The notes beneath the pieces are model-generated. The model was not told the origin of the DNA, made no database searches, and worked only from the letters and a program-made list of their open reading frames with translations. The translations under genes were made by a program, and so were the position numbers. This document shows positions 18,779 to 27,728 of a DNA stretch of 64,000 nt, one piece after another. Numbering within the stretch: the stretch's first letter is position 1; each line of letters begins with the position of its first letter. Source of the stretch: Pseudomonadales bacterium. Lineage in GTDB: Bacteria; Pseudomonadota; Gammaproteobacteria; Pseudomonadales; Azotimanducaceae. The stretch covers positions 1,054,001 to 1,118,000 of the forward strand of contig WLWP01000001.1 of the NCBI GenBank assembly GCA_012103505.1. The letters run 5' to 3'.

Positions 18779-19684
18779 TTACGAGAGATTTAACAGTCTT
18801 CGCGCCCAGCGACGAATATTTTCGATTGTTAGGGATCGTAAGAATAATGGGACGGCCACCAGAAACATACTCCGGCGGGCATACGCACGCGCTAAAGCAA
18901 ATGTTTTTTCGGATAGTATTTCGTCAAAGAGAGTTTTTGGGATGTTGTCTTGATATAGGGCTCGAACCGCGCGAATTGTCGCCAAGTGCACTCGATCTTT
19001 TGTCAAAAAGTCAGCCCCCTTATTATTGTTATGAATGCGGACTACTGCCAATTTTTTATCGAGGTAGCAGACGGAGTAGCGGGTAAAGAGTTTGAGAAAT
19101 AGATTAAAGTCCTCTGACTTAAATACGTTTGGATCCCATCTATAATTCTGGTGTACTTCGCGTTTGATCGTACAGACGGTTGGATAAAATGCGTATCCCC
19201 TTAAAATAAGTTCTAATGCCTTGTCTGTAGAAAATTCCACGCAGTCGCTGTTCAATGGTTGCCCTAGCTCGTATACGAACGGAAAAAAGAAGCTATTGCC
19301 AAAATCCGAGGGGGTTTCGCTAACGGCGAGTTCGTGCTTAACGAAATCACAAAAGACAAATTCGGGGTCTTTCGCGGTTTTTATGCATCGATCAATAGAT
19401 GATAGATAATCCTGGTCCCAGAGATCATCACTGTCCAAATAACAGACATACTCACCTATGGCATGCGACACGCCAGTGTTTCTGGCTATGGAGACACCTG
19501 AATTCTCTTGGTGGATCCATTTCGCCTTTGGATACACAGATATGAGTTCAGTGGTCTCGTCCGTAGAGCCATCATCAATCACTATCAATTCGTAGTCGTC
19601 AAACGTTTGATTAAGTACTGACTTAATTGCATCATCGAGCATCGCGGCCCTGTTAAATGTCGGAACAATTACGGAAAAGCGCAT
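18779..19684 (-). CDS. Glycosyltransferase family 2
   Basis: This is an intact 301-residue GT2 enzyme. It starts 'MRFSVIVPTFNRAAMLDDAI' and has the nucleotide-sugar segment 'ELIVIDDGSTDETTEL', then 'ENSGVSIARNTGVSHAIGEY' and the DxD motif in 'CYLDSDDLWD'. No membrane helix is evident. It lies 5 nt downstream of the GT8-like gene on the same strand. It sits inside the block bounded by broken genes. By eye the DNA is more AT-rich than the flanks; a 149-nt AT-rich spacer follows its end toward the deacetylase fragment. Confidence 0.92.
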   Translation of the reverse strand: MRFSVIVPTFNRAAMLDDAIKSVLNQTFDDYELIVIDDGSTDETTELISVYPKAKWIHQENSGVSIARNTGVSHAIGEYVCYLDSDDLWDQDYLSSIDRCIKTAKDPEFVFCDFVKHELAVSETPSDFGNSFFFPFVYELGQPLNSDCVEFSTDKALELILRGYAFYPTVCTIKREVHQNYRWDPNVFKSEDFNLFLKLFTRYSVCYLDKKLAVVRIHNNNKGADFLTKDRVHLATIRAVRALYQDNIPKTLFDEILSEKTFALARAYARRSMFLVAVPLFLRSLTIENIRRWARRLLNLS

Positions 19685-19689
19685 AGTTG

Positions 19690-20490
19690 TTACCCGTTAT
19701 CCCTACGACTTTTTAGGTAGATCAAAAAGTCTCTGTCGGCACGATCTAACAACCATCTTAAGTGCGTAAACTTTCTCGATAAAAGTAGATGGATGGGGCT
19801 GTTGATGATGCCAAGATCTTTTCGCATCTGGGTTAGCCTTGACCCATATCTATGTCCGCTTGGACCGGAATAGTGAATGAAGAAACTGTTAAATCGAATA
19901 TGTGTTTCTCTAATTACTCTGGTGTGGTTGTAGCGAAATCCTAAGTCGGTCATTGGCATTGCTAGTTCATTGAGCCGGTAGTTAAGGTAGGGTTGATCGG
20001 ACATCACATGTTCGGACTTGCCCGTTGACGTCACCCAAAGGTTGAATTGGCTACTTTTAGGATTAAATAGTTCTTTCTGATTTTGCGAAACAACCATGAC
20101 TCCGGAGTTAAAGTAGGGGTTTACCCAATTTATACCCCCTAATTTTGCCTGGGTCGCTTCTTTGTGCGCTGAAACCATAGAATAAGCCTCTTCGTTTGCG
20201 GCACCGAAAGTATCGGGGGGTACCAAGTCAAACAGGGATGGGGCATCGGGCAAGACCAGAATGTCCGTATCCAAAAAAATAACTCGACGGTACCTTTCCA
20301 ACAGATCGTACATCTGAAACTTCTCATACGTCGGAAACTCAGCTATGTTTTTTGACTGGTCAATAATGATGAATTCAGCTCCAATCCTTTTTGCGTACTT
20401 CCTCATTAACGGGTGGGTAACACGACCCATTTCCGAGAATTCCTGCCCGATTGCGAGAGTAACGATTGCTAGCGTTTTGGTGGTTGCCAT
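19690..20490 (-). CDS. Glycosyltransferase with GT8-like fold
   Basis: The 266-residue protein has the features of retaining family 8 or glycogenin-like enzymes: an N-terminal 'TLAIVTLAIGQEFSEM', a central DxD motif in 'RVIFLDTDILVLPDAP', then 'NPYFNSGVMVV' and a late His in 'FFIHYSGPSGHRYG'. It would transfer a sugar from a nucleotide donor during exopolysaccharide assembly. Its ATG follows the TAA of the upstream membrane-protein fragment with no gap. The gene is intact. Family-level call is good, donor unknown. Confidence 0.8.
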   Translation of the reverse strand: MATTKTLAIVTLAIGQEFSEMGRVTHPLMRKYAKRIGAEFIIIDQSKNIAEFPTYEKFQMYDLLERYRRVIFLDTDILVLPDAPSLFDLVPPDTFGAANEEAYSMVSAHKEATQAKLGGINWVNPYFNSGVMVVSQNQKELFNPKSSQFNLWVTSTGKSEHVMSDQPYLNYRLNELAMPMTDLGFRYNHTRVIRETHIRFNSFFIHYSGPSGHRYGSRLTQMRKDLGIINSPIHLLLSRKFTHLRWLLDRADRDFLIYLKSRRDNG

Positions 20491-20660
20491 TTATTTAAAC
20501 CTTGTTTCAAAAATACGATATGCGGGATAACAGGTGGACAAAACTAGGAGCAGGCTGAATGTAACCCTCAGGGCAAGATCTGAATAAGGGTTACCAATAA
20601 TCGGCACGTAGTTTTGCGCGATAATTGATAGAGCTGCGGTTGCGCCAACTAAGGCTTCGA
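20491..20660 (-). pseudogene. C-terminal fragment of a membrane protein
   Basis: About 50 residues of hydrophobic sequence end in 'TCYPAYRIFETRFK' and read 'IIAQNYVPIIGNPYSDLALR' before that, which look like the last one or two helices of a polytopic membrane protein (flippase, polymerase or acyltransferase are possible). Upstream of about 20660 the frame runs into sequence antisense to the ATP-grasp fragment, so the N-terminal bulk is missing. It is directly upstream of the GT8-like gene. Its break coincides with that of the ATP-grasp gene on the other strand. Confidence 0.55.
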
Positions 20661-21146
20661 GAGCGCCCTCCTGATGGCGGGGTGAGCGTGCTAAGTGAGA
20701 GCATACCAGTTGACCCAATTCTCCAGGGGTACTCAGACCAGTTGCTTCAGAGTGCTAAGTGGACTGGTGTGGCGATGATTGAGTTTAGAGTCACGCCAGA
20801 GGGTAAGCCATTTCTCATGGAAATAAACCCTAGGTTTTGGGGTTCGTTGCAGCTCAGTGTTGATTCAGGAGCTGATTTCCCAAGTATGCTCGTGGATTTG
20901 TACGTCGGAAAACAAATCTCCCCGAAATCCTATCGAGTCGGTCAGCGTTTACGATGGTACTTGGGTGACCTAGACAGGACTATCATGGTCTTGAAAGACC
21001 CAAATCTGACTAAATGTCAAAAGATTGAGAGTGTTTGGGGATTCCTATTCACAAGACTAGCGTCTCGTAATGAGATCTTTAGACTAAACGATGCACGGCC
21101 TGCAGTAAGGGAGTTGAGAGGGTACATCCGTGATATTTTCACCTAG
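20652..21146 (+). pseudogene. C-terminal fragment of an ATP-grasp ligase
   Basis: The frame begins abruptly at 'RERPPDGGVSVLSESIPVDP', a segment normally found in the middle of ATP-grasp proteins of the carbamoyl-phosphate-synthase-like type, and goes on to the metal-binding 'VAMIEFRVTPEGKPFLMEIN' and 'PRFWGSLQLS'. About 165 residues remain; the N-terminal ATP-binding half of a ~400-residue protein is absent. A nominal ATG at 20625 exists but lies in the sequence shared with the opposite-strand membrane fragment. The 3' end is normal and overlaps the GT4 gene by 17 nt. Similar ATP-grasp genes occur in XrtA-type loci. Confidence 0.72.
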
Positions 21147-22311
21147 ACAGTTGACCAAAAACCGCCACAAGTCGGTTCTCGCGCTAAGTAACTATGGTCC
21201 TGACACAGAATACGCGTGGAGATTTATACGCTTGTTTTGGGAAGAAATCGGACGGCAGTGTGAGGAGAGTGGTGAAAGGTTTTTGTTGGGATTTCCAACT
21301 TTAAGCAATGGATCCCGGCCTCTTGAGGACCGTGAAGTAGAGATAGTCCAGGCGGCATTTCCCACTTGGTCACTTACATCGTGGCTTGCGTGGTATCGCC
21401 TCGTTACCAGAAACAACATCGGCAAAGTATACTTGACCGATAGACCCTATTTCTCATTACTTTATCCTTGTTTGCGTCTATTGGGGGTCGATTCAATAGT
21501 AGTTCACGACCACACACCCGGGGACCGGGAGCCGGTAGAAGGTGTTAAGGGCTGGACTAAAAGTTGGGTGAATAGGTCACCATGGTTCACTGCGGACTTT
21601 GTACTCAACGTATCGCACCTAATGCGAGAGCGCAGTCTTTTTAGTGGGCGAATACCAGAATCCAAATGCATAACGATAAAGAATGGGATTCAACCTCGTA
21701 CGTTTACGTCCGAAAACCAATTGAGTTTGCGGTCCAAATATGGGTTGAACCCTAACTCTTTTATTTTCATTTCAACGGGAAGAGCTAGTTCATACAAACG
21801 ATGGGATTTCGTAATATACGCAGTACATAAGTTGATTCATCTTCCAAATACGATTGACTTTAAGTTAGTTTTTGTTGGGGATGGACCAGATTTGGGAGCT
21901 TTTGAGAGCTTAGCGTCTGAACTGGGAGTGTCTTCACGGGTTAAGTTTCTTGGTTTTCAGGAAGATTCACGAGCTCTGCTCACGTTAGCGGACTGTGCCG
22001 TTCATGCATCTAAGGGTGAAGGGCTTAGCCTCTCCGTTCTTGAGTACATGGATGCTGGTCTCCCTGTTCTGGTAAGTGATGTGCCTTCTGTCTGTCAAAC
22101 AATAGTCGATCAATCCACTGGTTTTACTTTTAATTCGAATTCTTTCGAGGATTTAGCCCTGGCGATGGCTAAGGTTCTGGATGATCGCGATACCGCAAAG
22201 AGTGTTGGTTTAGCTGGCCAACTAGAGGTAAGAAGAAACTATGCGCTCAATGACACTATGGCTGCTTTTAGTGCTTTTTGGGCGGAACTTGCAGCCCATA
22301 GGAATATCTGA
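21130..22311 (+). CDS. Glycosyltransferase family 4
   Basis: This 393-residue GT-B enzyme has the retaining GT4 hallmark region: 'STGRASSYKRWDFVIYAV', 'LVFVGDGPDLGAFESLA', then 'VHASKGEGLSLSVLEYMDAG' with the E-x7-E pair and 'LPVLVSDVPSV'. It starts with GTG at 21130, overlapping the ATP-grasp end. It probably acts in the cytoplasm, building the repeat unit. It ends 2 nt before the convergent aminotransferase. Intact. Confidence 0.92.
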   Translation: MIFSPRQLTKNRHKSVLALSNYGPDTEYAWRFIRLFWEEIGRQCEESGERFLLGFPTLSNGSRPLEDREVEIVQAAFPTWSLTSWLAWYRLVTRNNIGKVYLTDRPYFSLLYPCLRLLGVDSIVVHDHTPGDREPVEGVKGWTKSWVNRSPWFTADFVLNVSHLMRERSLFSGRIPESKCITIKNGIQPRTFTSENQLSLRSKYGLNPNSFIFISTGRASSYKRWDFVIYAVHKLIHLPNTIDFKLVFVGDGPDLGAFESLASELGVSSRVKFLGFQEDSRALLTLADCAVHASKGEGLSLSVLEYMDAGLPVLVSDVPSVCQTIVDQSTGFTFNSNSFEDLALAMAKVLDDRDTAKSVGLAGQLEVRRNYALNDTMAAFSAFWAELAAHRNI

Positions 22312-22313
22312 TG

Positions 22314-23435
22314 TCAATACAGAATACTAGGGACGGTGATTCTATACTGGGAAACAATATTCAGAATATCTTCCAAGTCGCTCAATGATGCGTAGTTATG
22401 TAGCGGTAGAGTAAGTAGGCGAACTGCGTAACTGTCAGCATTTGAGTTGGCGGGTAACTGAGAAATTTTGAGCGGGACGCCATGTATATTTCGAAGTGAT
22501 GCGTTGTACATCTTTGATACACCTCCAATCCGCAGACATTTGGTATATGCTATCTCGCGATCTGATTCTGAAGAGAACAGGATTGGAAATCTAAGAAGTA
22601 TTGTCTTTTCGGGGGGCCGCGCGTTTGTAGTTGATCGCGTATTTAGTTTGTCTGCAAGACGCAACCGAACGAAATCCTGAGCAAGCGTATCTGTTTCTAA
22701 GGATGTTTCGCACATGTTGGAAGCCAGTGAACTTCTGTACGAGTCTAATCGACATGGCGGCGTCGCGCCTTTGTAACTTGTACGGCCCAACGGTGAACCC
22801 GGGAGGTAATACACTTTGGCTAAGGCACCGCTTTTGAGCGCGCGGTTGAACAATAGCGCCCTGAATTCGAAGAAATGACTCGATTGCCGTTTGCAAGGGA
22901 TTGGGTATATTTGGCTACATTCCTCTGAAAAGATAAGAGCTCCGCCTCCTAACAAATTTAACTGTTTCCCTCTGCCAAAACTGAGTATCTTGAAGTCAGC
23001 ACTACCGAGATCTAGATTAGGTTTTTCTTGGGCAGCATCTAGAATAATCAGCGCCCCCACTGAAGAGGCTATTGATCTAAGCGCTGTAAGGTCCTGTCTC
23101 GCACCAAGAAAACTGACGCTGATGATTGCAAGTGTTTTTGAGCTAACCTCTTCAGCCGCTTCTGAAACTCCAAGGTGGGCAAAATCCTGACACGTATCGA
23201 CGACAATAGCTTTGAGATTGACGTATTCACATGCCGCTAAGACTGTCGGGCACACGTAACCCGGAATCACGACTTCATTTTTTTGGGGTGGCGCCAACAT
23301 TTTTGCAGTCGATAACGCTAAAATCAATGCAGACGTTCCAGAATCCAGAAATATAGCGCGGTCTTGTGGTAGCGAAGTTACTTTAGGCGCCTCAAGCTTA
23401 ACTGTAACTGGGTTGCCTGAAGGGAGAAGTTTCAT
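22314..23435 (-). CDS. DegT/DnrJ/EryC1-type aminotransferase-like protein
   Basis: This is a fold-type I PLP protein of the DegT/DnrJ/EryC1/StrS group, whose members usually aminate keto-sugars. Visible landmarks are 'IFLDSGTSALILAL', 'EVVIPGYVCPTVLAA', the Asp in 'LIILDAAQEKP' and the PLP Lys in 'SFGRGKQLNLLGGGALIF'. A C-terminal 'LLTLPLHNYASLSDLEDI' is also present. The 373-residue length fits. Substrate cannot be told. It is the last gene of the minus-strand operon starting with the Wza-like gene; 28 nt separate it from the chain-length gene. Confidence 0.85.
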   Translation of the reverse strand: MKLLPSGNPVTVKLEAPKVTSLPQDRAIFLDSGTSALILALSTAKMLAPPQKNEVVIPGYVCPTVLAACEYVNLKAIVVDTCQDFAHLGVSEAAEEVSSKTLAIISVSFLGARQDLTALRSIASSVGALIILDAAQEKPNLDLGSADFKILSFGRGKQLNLLGGGALIFSEECSQIYPIPCKRQSSHFFEFRALLFNRALKSGALAKVYYLPGSPLGRTSYKGATPPCRLDSYRSSLASNMCETSLETDTLAQDFVRLRLADKLNTRSTTNARPPEKTILLRFPILFSSESDREIAYTKCLRIGGVSKMYNASLRNIHGVPLKISQLPANSNADSYAVRLLTLPLHNYASLSDLEDILNIVSQYRITVPSILY

Positions 23436-23463
23436 GAATTAGAGATCGATGTGTCGCTTACTC

Positions 23464-25002
23464 TCATGGATGGGTCGATAGAACTAGGACGACGTAACAT
23501 CCGTACAGAAACAGGAGTAAGAATGTAGCTGTGATGTAGATTGCGCTGCTTTTCCTTGTGACAACTCCGGCATCAATCGGAGAAATAGTACCTAAAATTG
23601 GCAATTTCAATGCTAGTGACATTTCGATACGATCGGTGAACACGGGGCGCAGCAAGCTCGAAGTGTAACCAAGGCCTATTCCCCCTAGAATTCCTACTAG
23701 TAAAACCAATGAAGCTAACTCGAAACGTTGCGGACCAATCGCGCGAGTGGGAAGTTTTGGCGGCTCAATTACTCTAAAAACAACGTCTCCTTCTGATTTA
23801 TCGCGCTCTCGCGAAAGTCGAGTTGCTTCCAGCCGTGTTAATAGTTCGTCATATTGCTCCTTGGTGATATCGTAGTCTCGTGTTAGCTTTACGAAATCCG
23901 CCTCAATTCTTGGGATGACATCAATTGCAGTCTCGAGTTCCTCGAGTCTATTTTTATCGCTCGCGATCCGTGCTGTGTCAGCTGCAACCTGAGCATCGAT
24001 GATCCCTAAAGATATCCGTAATTCTTCAAGAACCCGATTGCCTGAGACCGCTGCGGCGTTAACCAATTCTTCGTCAGACCGCGGTACATCGAACCCGGCC
24101 TTAATGTCTTTTATCGTTCTCTTGATTGCCATAACTTCTGGATGCACGTCGGTGTACTTGAGTTTTAAGTCTACTAACCGTGTTTCCAAGTCCAGAAGCC
24201 GTAACTTGGAATCTGTAGGGCCTAACTCGGATTGAAAATTGTCTGAGCGAGACAGTTCGTGGATCTGCTTCAATAGCGCAATGCGATGGTTTTCGGCTTG
24301 ATCCAAGTCGAGCATTGCGGATCTAATCTCAGTTTGGAGGTTTCTGAGTTCGCTGAAGTAGTCTCCACCGCTATCGGGTAGTAACCCCATGTTTTTTCGT
24401 TTGAAAGCAGTTAACGACGCCTCAGCAGCTTCCAGTTTTCGACGATAGTCTAGTAAAGTTTCTTCTAAAAATTTTTCGGTCGACTCCGCGTCTTGAAGAC
24501 TCGACCCCATCATAGTCTCCAAAAAAATATCAAGGAGGGCAACAACTACCCCGTAGGCTAACGCGGGATTTTTGTGTTCGAAGCCAATGGTTATCATGTT
24601 TTGGGTGCTGCGACGATTTGTCGAGGTGCTTTCTCCCAGTACTTCAACATTACGAATCTGTGATATTGCGTTTGCGAGACTGGAGTCGCTAGTCATTACA
24701 TCCAAATCAAGTTCACGAGCAACTCGTTCCAAATTTGGCTCGCTGAGTAGTAGAGATCGGGCGAGGTCCAGAAACTCACCCTCAGAATCTTCAGCTTCAA
24801 CAGCGAGCCCTTTGAGCGAGCGACCAAGCATTGTGCTGGTATCCACATAGACTTTTGTTTCCGCTCTAAACACGTCTGGAAGAACATATAAAATGGACCA
24901 GCCGCAGATGGACAGAACGAATGCAGATGTTGCTGCAACACGTCGATAAAGCCACGCTTTTTTTGCGATTCTTAAGATTTGTACGAGAATTTCGTCCATC
25001 AT
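23464..25002 (-). CDS. Exopolysaccharide chain-length determinant (Wzz/GNVR type, XrtA-associated)
   Basis: This polysaccharide co-polymerase sets polymer length in the inner membrane. The 512-residue protein has an N-terminal helix (about 22-42), the Wzz domain ('FRAETKVYVDTSTMLGRSLK'), long coiled-coil stretches over residues ~170-390, and a GNVR-like 'YDITKEQYDELLTRLEATRL'. A Pro-rich 'IEPPKLPTRAIGP' precedes a second helix, and an additional C-terminal helix is present. No tyrosine kinase domain is fused and none is next door. Translation starts at one of two adjacent ATGs (25002 or 24999) with no Shine-Dalgarno; instead five copies of a 7-nt repeat fill the region upstream. Confidence 0.9.
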   Translation of the reverse strand: MMDEILVQILRIAKKAWLYRRVAATSAFVLSICGWSILYVLPDVFRAETKVYVDTSTMLGRSLKGLAVEAEDSEGEFLDLARSLLLSEPNLERVARELDLDVMTSDSSLANAISQIRNVEVLGESTSTNRRSTQNMITIGFEHKNPALAYGVVVALLDIFLETMMGSSLQDAESTEKFLEETLLDYRRKLEAAEASLTAFKRKNMGLLPDSGGDYFSELRNLQTEIRSAMLDLDQAENHRIALLKQIHELSRSDNFQSELGPTDSKLRLLDLETRLVDLKLKYTDVHPEVMAIKRTIKDIKAGFDVPRSDEELVNAAAVSGNRVLEELRISLGIIDAQVAADTARIASDKNRLEELETAIDVIPRIEADFVKLTRDYDITKEQYDELLTRLEATRLSRERDKSEGDVVFRVIEPPKLPTRAIGPQRFELASLVLLVGILGGIGLGYTSSLLRPVFTDRIEMSLALKLPILGTISPIDAGVVTRKSSAIYITATFLLLFLYGCYVVLVLSTHP

Positions 25003-25006
25003 CTAT

Positions 25007-25041
25007 TCTGCTATCTGCTATCTGCTATCTGCTATCTGCTA
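25007..25041. repeat. Perfect heptanucleotide repeat (TCTGCTA)5 before the chain-length gene
   Basis: Five perfect tandem copies of TCTGCTA (TAGCAGA on the gene strand) end 4 nt upstream of the ATG of the chain-length gene and take up the place of its ribosome site. The 90-nt spacer to the exosortase stop contains a GGTAGGAAAG on the far side of the repeat. Heptamer arrays change length by slippage, so copy number could alter expression of the length regulator. Confidence 0.9.
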
Positions 25042-25092
25042 CGACTCGATATTATTGCAAACTTTCCTACCGGGTGTGTATGTACAATGTAG

Positions 25093-26445
25093 CTATACTT
25101 TTTCTGTGTCACAGTATTTCTGTTCGCGTGTGAACAGAGTGATAAGTACCTCACACACCGCCTCCGATTTTATCTGGCCATATCCTTCTTTCTTAAACAC
25201 AAGCCGATGAGCATCCGTCCGACCATCTTGCATAAGTGATACTAGTTGGTAGTACTTTGCATCTTGATATCCGACGACTAAATTTCGACCATAAAGAGAG
25301 TACGTTTTTTCGTACTCCAATTTTTTTTCGTAAAACCCGTCAATCTCACGGTTTGCGCGTTGGACCGGAAATGCCGTAATTTCTAAAGTTGTATCGCCTT
25401 TTGATAGCAGTATGAGGTTTTTTGTCTTGGTTGTGTGTTTTACGTTTCGAAAACCAATGGAGTGCAACTTTTCTTCTGCGGAGCTGAGGAAGGTCTCACT
25501 TTCCTGAATGCCATTGTGCTCCAATTCCGTGACAACGATTGGATTGGCCAATAGCAAAACCAATGTCACGATCAGCCTTTTAACTGAGACTGGCTGTCTG
25601 GACCGAATTTGAAGTAACCGTTTGCTTTCACTTCCGAAATATTTCTCAAAAAAGTAAACCACTAGTCCAATACAAATAGCGGTCAAAGCCCAGCCGTACC
25701 AGTAGTGATCTACTGCAATTAGATAGTGCTTCATTCCCCAAAGCTGTGCGACGAATATCAGTCCAAGTATCCGTATCCAGTTGATTAGGATCGCTCCAAT
25801 CGCGCAGCAAGTGAAGATAGCGAGTGTTTTTCGAACTGGGTAGTGAGCTGTGTACGCGTACATTAGGGAAAACGACGACGCCGCAAGGAAAATGTTCAGG
25901 CCACTACAACCACTGGCAATCTCAAAAGTACCACTCAAAATTTCAATCTGGTGACCGGTAATAAATGCTGGAATGTTGGTGTGAGAAATGATAAATGTTG
26001 TCGCGATCGTTGTCATATCGCGCAGAGGTTCGTTAACAAAATCCCAAGCTGGGAGGGCTAACACTAGGAGACCGAATGGCACGACCAGAGCTTCTAGTTC
26101 CGCGGGTTTAGAGAATAAACAATATGTAGAGAGACCTAGCATAAACCACGCGACATGCTCAACGACGCCCGCACCAATGCAGACGGCAGCGATCCATGTT
26201 GCTCCTGCGCAGGTAGCTAGTATTTGCAACAAAGTCACGGTTGAAAATCGGTTGCCTACCGAACTTCTACTCACTTTTACGAAACAGTAGGCGGCAAAAG
26301 CAACATTTATTAGCCCATGGCTGAATGGTCCATAGCTATCCAGCCAATACCCAAGAAGACTCTGTAGAGTACGGTTATAAAATGTGAAGAGGACGAAAAG
26401 CAGTGTAAGAAGAGTGATGACACCATTGCTTCTCGACTTCAACAT
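25093..26445 (-). CDS. xrtA: Exosortase fused to an EpsI domain (XrtA-like)
   Basis: Exosortase is a polytopic inner-membrane transpeptidase-like enzyme that recognises PEP-CTERM tails. The N-terminal ~270 residues form about eight helices with the expected catalytic set: Cys180 in 'EIASGCSGLNIFLA', Arg225 in 'LINWIRILGLI' and His247 in 'AVDHYWYGWAL'. The C-terminal ~170 residues form an EpsI (DUF3485-like) periplasmic domain with 'LEITAFPVQRANREIDGFYE'. The fused architecture is known for some exosortases. No PEP-CTERM substrate is encoded in this window. The gene sits 1 nt after the beta-barrel gene and 90 nt before the chain-length gene. Subtype A is inferred from the neighbours. Confidence 0.88.
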   Translation of the reverse strand: MLKSRSNGVITLLTLLFVLFTFYNRTLQSLLGYWLDSYGPFSHGLINVAFAAYCFVKVSRSSVGNRFSTVTLLQILATCAGATWIAAVCIGAGVVEHVAWFMLGLSTYCLFSKPAELEALVVPFGLLVLALPAWDFVNEPLRDMTTIATTFIISHTNIPAFITGHQIEILSGTFEIASGCSGLNIFLAASSFSLMYAYTAHYPVRKTLAIFTCCAIGAILINWIRILGLIFVAQLWGMKHYLIAVDHYWYGWALTAICIGLVVYFFEKYFGSESKRLLQIRSRQPVSVKRLIVTLVLLLANPIVVTELEHNGIQESETFLSSAEEKLHSIGFRNVKHTTKTKNLILLSKGDTTLEITAFPVQRANREIDGFYEKKLEYEKTYSLYGRNLVVGYQDAKYYQLVSLMQDGRTDAHRLVFKKEGYGQIKSEAVCEVLITLFTREQKYCDTEKV

Positions 26446-26446
26446 G

Positions 26447-27728
26447 TCAAAATTTATCTACCAGCGCATAGCTAAATGCAATCTGACCGATTATTTCCTC
26501 ATACGATGTTCCGTTTGCGTTAGAACTGCGCTTCACATAATTTAAACCGAATCGAAGATGAGTGCGCCGAGAGCTTTCTACTCGTAGGTTTATGGTCGCG
26601 TTGGTTACTTCATCCTTTTGGTTCTGGTCAAGAAATTGCTCATCTGCATATTGGCCTCCGACATTTAGTATCGTATTTGCCGACACTTGTCTTGCGACGT
26701 TAAGAGAGAGCTTTTTGGATCGTCTGTCCCTGAGAATAGATTCGTAGTTTTCTTCACCAATTGAAATAGTAGCTGTAATTTGGTTGCGCCCGAATTGAGG
26801 AGAAACTGTGAAATTTGCGTCGGTTTGTACAAAAACTGTTGCGGTATCCGAATTATCGAGAGGGATAAATTCGATTTCGTCAAGGGTTCCTCGTTCCAAA
26901 AGGGAGGATCGATCACTAATGGCACGATCAATAGATATTGACCAAGGTAGGACGGTTCCAACCCCTCTTTCGAGCCTCAACCGTCCTGTTATGCCCGATA
27001 CGTTGTCGACGTGTCCGAATTCTTGGTCTGTCTGCGTATAGCCTAGCTCGATTTCTAATGTCGCATTTGCAAGTTGAGATTCGAAATACGTTCCAAGAGT
27101 ATTCTTGTCATAGTCATTGAAATTTAGGGTGTCGAACTCAGTCCTTGACATTTCCGTAAAAGCGCCCAAACGACGTGTCTCTTCGATCGGGATGTTATAG
27201 CCAATGCGAATGGAATTATTTTTGCTGTCGTTTTCAGTGTCGTCATAGGAATTTATTGCATGTGTGGCTTGTAGTGAGAAAGACTGATTCCCAAACGTTG
27301 TTTGATTATAGGCAACGCTACCTGAGAGTCGCTGGGTTTCTTGCCTATTGCTGGGTGTGTTTGGTCTGAAAGAGTTTATTGTCGACTCTGTTCTAAAGTG
27401 GTTGAGATCGAAGGTCAACTTTTGGCCTATAGCATTCCATCTGATGTCTGATTTACCAGTCACTGCGTTTTCGTTTTCGAACTCTTCTTCGTTGCAAAAA
27501 ATAGTCCGAATCTAGTTCTACTGCATCAGAGCTGTGTGCTAATCGGCCCGACAAAGCCGGTGTGTAGATCCACTGTCGCAAACCGTTTGATGATTGTTTA
27601 TTCGAATTAGAACTATGTTCAGCGCCCAGCTCAGTGCTAAGTGCATAATCCAGAGGATGAGCCAGGGGTGATAGTAGAATCATGACAATGCATATTGGAG
27701 GTTTAGAAAGGAGCGTTACTAACTTCAT
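26447..27728 (-). pseudogene. PEP-CTERM-associated outer-membrane beta-barrel, frameshifted at a T6 run
   Basis: The 5' frame (ATG 27728, overlapping the wza-like stop as TGATG) encodes a signal peptide and 'YALSTELGAEHSSNSN', then runs out at 27453. The 3' frame encodes 338 residues of alternating amphipathic strands with many Asn/Thr/Arg, ending in Phe, as in the TIGR03016-like outer-membrane proteins of XrtA loci. Dropping one T from the run of six T (gene strand, about nt 27497-27502) joins them through 'DSDYFCNEEEFENENAVTGK', which matches the expected acidic strand-loop pattern. It would be the outer-membrane partner of the export lipoprotein. Real mutation or read error cannot be told apart here. 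Confidence 0.78.

Noticed and set aside
17760-20670. Insertion sequence or integron at the broken block
   Set aside because: No transposase, integrase, terminal inverted repeats or target duplication could be seen at either junction.
17770-20670. Simple inversion explaining the broken genes
   Set aside because: Flipping the block would not bring together any two halves of the same gene.
25007-25041. CRISPR array
   Set aside because: Units are 7 nt and directly adjacent with no spacers; a simple tandem repeat. No Cas gene is in the window.
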